Source: Chloroflexota bacterium (GTDB lineage Bacteria > Chloroflexota > Anaerolineae > Anaerolineales > Villigracilaceae). Taken from it: a DNA stretch of 39,181 bases. The translations under genes were made by a program, and so were the position numbers. Below, piece by piece: positions 37,159 through 39,181 of the stretch. The first letter of the stretch is position 1. Every line of letters begins with the position of its first letter. A model generated the notes under the pieces. It was not told where the DNA came from. It saw only the letters and a list, made by a program, of their open reading frames with translations, and made no database searches. Where the stretch lies: the NCBI GenBank assembly GCA_016235425.1, contig JACRLC010000080.1:1-39181 (forward strand), given 5' to 3'.

Positions 37159-38928
37159 ATGGCATATGCACAGACCAAATGGAGCCTCGCTCCGCTTTGC
37201 CCCGGTTACGACAGCCCGGAATTGCAGACCGCATTCGACCTGATCGAGGAGCAGGTCACATCGTTTGAAGGTGTGCGCGGCAAACTCAAGCCGGATATTT
37301 CCGCCGAGCAATTCCTGGAAATTGTGCGCGCCTCCGAAGAGACGACGCGCGTGGCGAACAGGTTGTCTTCCTTTGCCGGTCTTTCTTTTACCGCCGACAC
37401 ACAAGACCAGACCGCGCAGTCATTGCAAACGCGTGTCCAGCAGTTTTTAGCGGAGATCGAAAACCGCACCTTGTTTTTTAATCTGTGGTGGAAGGAACTT
37501 GACGATGCCAACGCCCAACGTCTGATGGAAGTCTCGGGCGATTATCGTTATTATCTCGAAGCGATGCGTTTGTTCAAGCCGCACACACTCAGCGAACCGG
37601 AAGAGAAGGTTGTCAATCTCAAGAATGTCACCGGCCAGAACGCGTTGATCACTTTGTACGACGCAATCACCAACCGCTATGTCTTCAAAATGGAAGTGGA
37701 CGGCGAGACGAAAGAATTGACCGAAGCTGAATTGTTCTCTTATCGTTACAGGCCGGAACCTGAACTGCGCGCCAAAAGTTACCAGGAGCAATTCCGTGTC
37801 TTTGGCAGTGACGGGCCGATCCTGGGACAGATGTACCAAACCCGCGTGCGTGACTGGCATAATGAAAACATCATCATGCGAAAATTTGACGCTCCCATCG
37901 CGGCACGCAACTTGAGCAACGATATTCCCAACGAAGCCGTGGATGCCTTGTTGAATGTGGCGCGCAGGAATACGAGGATTTTCCAGCGCTACTTCAAACT
38001 CAAAGCAAAATACATGGGCATGGAAAGACTGCGCCGCTATGACATTTACGCCCCTGTGGCGAGTTCAAAAAAGACCTACGCATTTGAACGAGCCGCGGAC
38101 ATGGTGCTTGGCTCCTTCGGCGCATTTGACCCGAAAGTGGCGAATCTGGCGCGCCGCGTCTTCGATGAAAACCGGCTGGACAGTGAGATCCGCAAAGGCA
38201 AGCGCGGCGGCGCATTCTGCTGGTCGGTGAATGAAGACATGACGCCGTGGGTGCTCATTAATTATCAGGGAACCGCGCGTGAAGTGGCGACCCTCGCCCA
38301 CGAACTCGGCCACGCGATCCATACCATGCTGGCGTCGCATCACAGCACATTTACCTTCCACTCGTCCCTGCCGCTGGCCGAGACCGCCTCCACGTTCGGT
38401 GAGATGATGCTGACTGATAAACTGCTCGCGGAGGAGACCGACGAGTCGGTGCGCCGCGACATTCTCTTCAAGCAGGTGGATGACGCGTACGCGACCATCA
38501 TGCGCCAGTCCTATTTTGCGCTGTTCGAGAAACAGGCGCACGAGATGGTGCAGAAGAATGCTTCAGTTGATGAGTTGTGCGCCGCGTATTTTGAAAATCT
38601 CAAGGAGCAGTTCGGTGATTCCTTGGAACTGAGTGATGAATTCAAATGGGAATGGGTATCCATCCCGCACATTTATCACACCCCGTTTTACGTGTACGCG
38701 TACGCGTTCGGCCAGTTGCTGGTCTTCTCGTTATATCAGCAATTCAAAGCCGAAGGTGAATCCTTCAAGCCGCGCTATCTCAAGATTTTGTCCGCGGGCG
38801 GCTCGGAAGCCCCGGCCAAGATCCTCGGCGACGCGGGCATCGATATCCGCGATCCCAAATTCTGGCAGGGCGGATTTGACGTGCTGGATGGGTTGGTGAA
38901 GCAACTGGAGAAATTGCCGGTATCATAA
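37159..38928 (+). CDS. pepF: M3-family oligoendopeptidase (PepF-like)
   Basis: The 589-residue cytoplasmic zinc metallopeptidase cleaves oligopeptides. The zinc site is HELGHAIHTM (HExxH-type, about residue 385). The third ligand lies in the following ETASTFGEMML segment. The C-terminal signature includes HIYHTPFYVYAYAFGQLLVF. An N-terminal helical domain (about 1-180) is typical of PepF. The ATG at 37159 is chosen because AAGGAG lies six bases upstream; an in-frame ATG at 37135 falls within the upstream repeat. It sits between two copies of the same repeat family and is otherwise normal. Confidence 0.93.
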   Translation: MAYAQTKWSLAPLCPGYDSPELQTAFDLIEEQVTSFEGVRGKLKPDISAEQFLEIVRASEETTRVANRLSSFAGLSFTADTQDQTAQSLQTRVQQFLAEIENRTLFFNLWWKELDDANAQRLMEVSGDYRYYLEAMRLFKPHTLSEPEEKVVNLKNVTGQNALITLYDAITNRYVFKMEVDGETKELTEAELFSYRYRPEPELRAKSYQEQFRVFGSDGPILGQMYQTRVRDWHNENIIMRKFDAPIAARNLSNDIPNEAVDALLNVARRNTRIFQRYFKLKAKYMGMERLRRYDIYAPVASSKKTYAFERAADMVLGSFGAFDPKVANLARRVFDENRLDSEIRKGKRGGAFCWSVNEDMTPWVLINYQGTAREVATLAHELGHAIHTMLASHHSTFTFHSSLPLAETASTFGEMMLTDKLLAEETDESVRRDILFKQVDDAYATIMRQSYFALFEKQAHEMVQKNASVDELCAAYFENLKEQFGDSLELSDEFKWEWVSIPHIYHTPFYVYAYAFGQLLVFSLYQQFKAEGESFKPRYLKILSAGGSEAPAKILGDAGIDIRDPKFWQGGFDVLDGLVKQLEKLPVS

Positions 38929-39033
38929 TGTCATTGCGAGGGCACAGCCCGCCTGCACTGGCACCAGGCCAGGGAAGCAATCCCCACCTTTGCAAGGAGA
39001 TTGCTTCGGACGAACGCCGCCCTCGCAATGACA
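38929..39033. repeat. Palindromic repeat (family A) downstream of pepF
   Basis: TGTCATTGCGAGGGC and GCCCTCGCAATGACA-like ends enclose GAAGCAATCCCC and GGAGATTGCTTC stems. It starts immediately after the pepF stop and is the third copy of family A in the window. Confidence 0.88.
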
Positions 39034-39110
39034 TGAAAGAAATATACTGAAAGCGGGCACAAATTGCGGTTTTAAGAAACGAGAAACAAAAGATTTGGTA
39101 ATATCAGGGC

Positions 39111-39181
39111 ATGACCAAACAATTTGAATTCAACCCGGAAATCGTGAAAGAAGTCAACTATCAACGCTACAATCATCTCGT
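39111..39181 (+). CDS. Start of a gene running off the right edge
   Basis: An ATG at 39111 opens a frame (MTKQFEFNPEIVKEVNYQRY and on) that leaves the window after 23 codons. No Shine-Dalgarno is visible. A TAATAT at 39099-39104 ends seven bases before the ATG, which would fit a leaderless message. The family cannot be named from this fragment. Confidence 0.5.
   Translation, partial: MTKQFEFNPEIVKEVNYQRYNHL

Overview
The window looks like a chromosome segment of a Chloroflexota bacterium, most likely Anaerolineae-like. This is an inference from protein character: an oversized SecA, a solitary Flp-type pilin, DUF3052-like and YchF proteins, and an abundance of palindromic repeats. No 16S rRNA gene is present to confirm it. 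Coding density is high, and housekeeping genes are interleaved with accessory islands and dispersed repeats.

Layout. 1-3093: a minus-strand block with a partial gene, recQ, and a translationally coupled regulator that has an XRE-type HTH and a membrane domain. 3109-3520: a possible operator and several palindromic repeats. 3539-7768: the most interesting region, a complete ComQXPA-like quorum-sensing locus. It holds a ComP-like membrane histidine kinase (minus), a 48-residue ComX-like prepeptide ending LDWQAW (plus), a ComQ-like isoprenyl transferase (plus) and a ComA-like LuxR-type response regulator (minus). 8190-11269: an HU-like DNA-binding protein gene with an in-frame amber codon, then a hypothetical gene split by a 1.7-kb insertion sequence. 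11399-16985: a type III restriction-modification operon (mod, DUF3800 gene, res). The middle of mod is visibly AT-rich, and res carries in-frame palindromic repeat insertions. 17189-25428: secA (1398 codons, strongly expanded, with repeat insertions), an adenosine deaminase gene and aconitase (with a nested repeat insertion). 25505-28010: an alpha/beta hydrolase and a CPBP-type membrane protease on the minus strand. 28340-29317: an IS1595-type element with a perfect 8-bp target duplication. 29354-31030: DUF3052-like gene, PlsC-type acyltransferase, a small Flp pilin and repeats. 31036-34140: a P2A-type ATPase preceded by a yybP-ykoY (manganese) riboswitch and terminator. 34219-39181: glgC, a 35-residue membrane protein, tRNA-Leu(CAA), ychF, an M3 oligoendopeptidase flanked by two copies of one repeat family, and the start of a further gene.

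How the genes work together. In the quorum-sensing locus, ComQ would prenylate a tryptophan near the ComX C-terminus, the exported pheromone would be read by ComP, and ComP would phosphorylate ComA. The arrangement (kinase divergent from comX-comQ, regulator convergent) differs from the Bacillus order Q-X-P-A. The second theme is protein-coding invasion by short palindromic repeats. At least five distinct repeat types lie in frame inside res, secA and acn, and one of about 22 bp is nested inside two other repeat families. All function calls come from reading motifs by eye; no database search was run.
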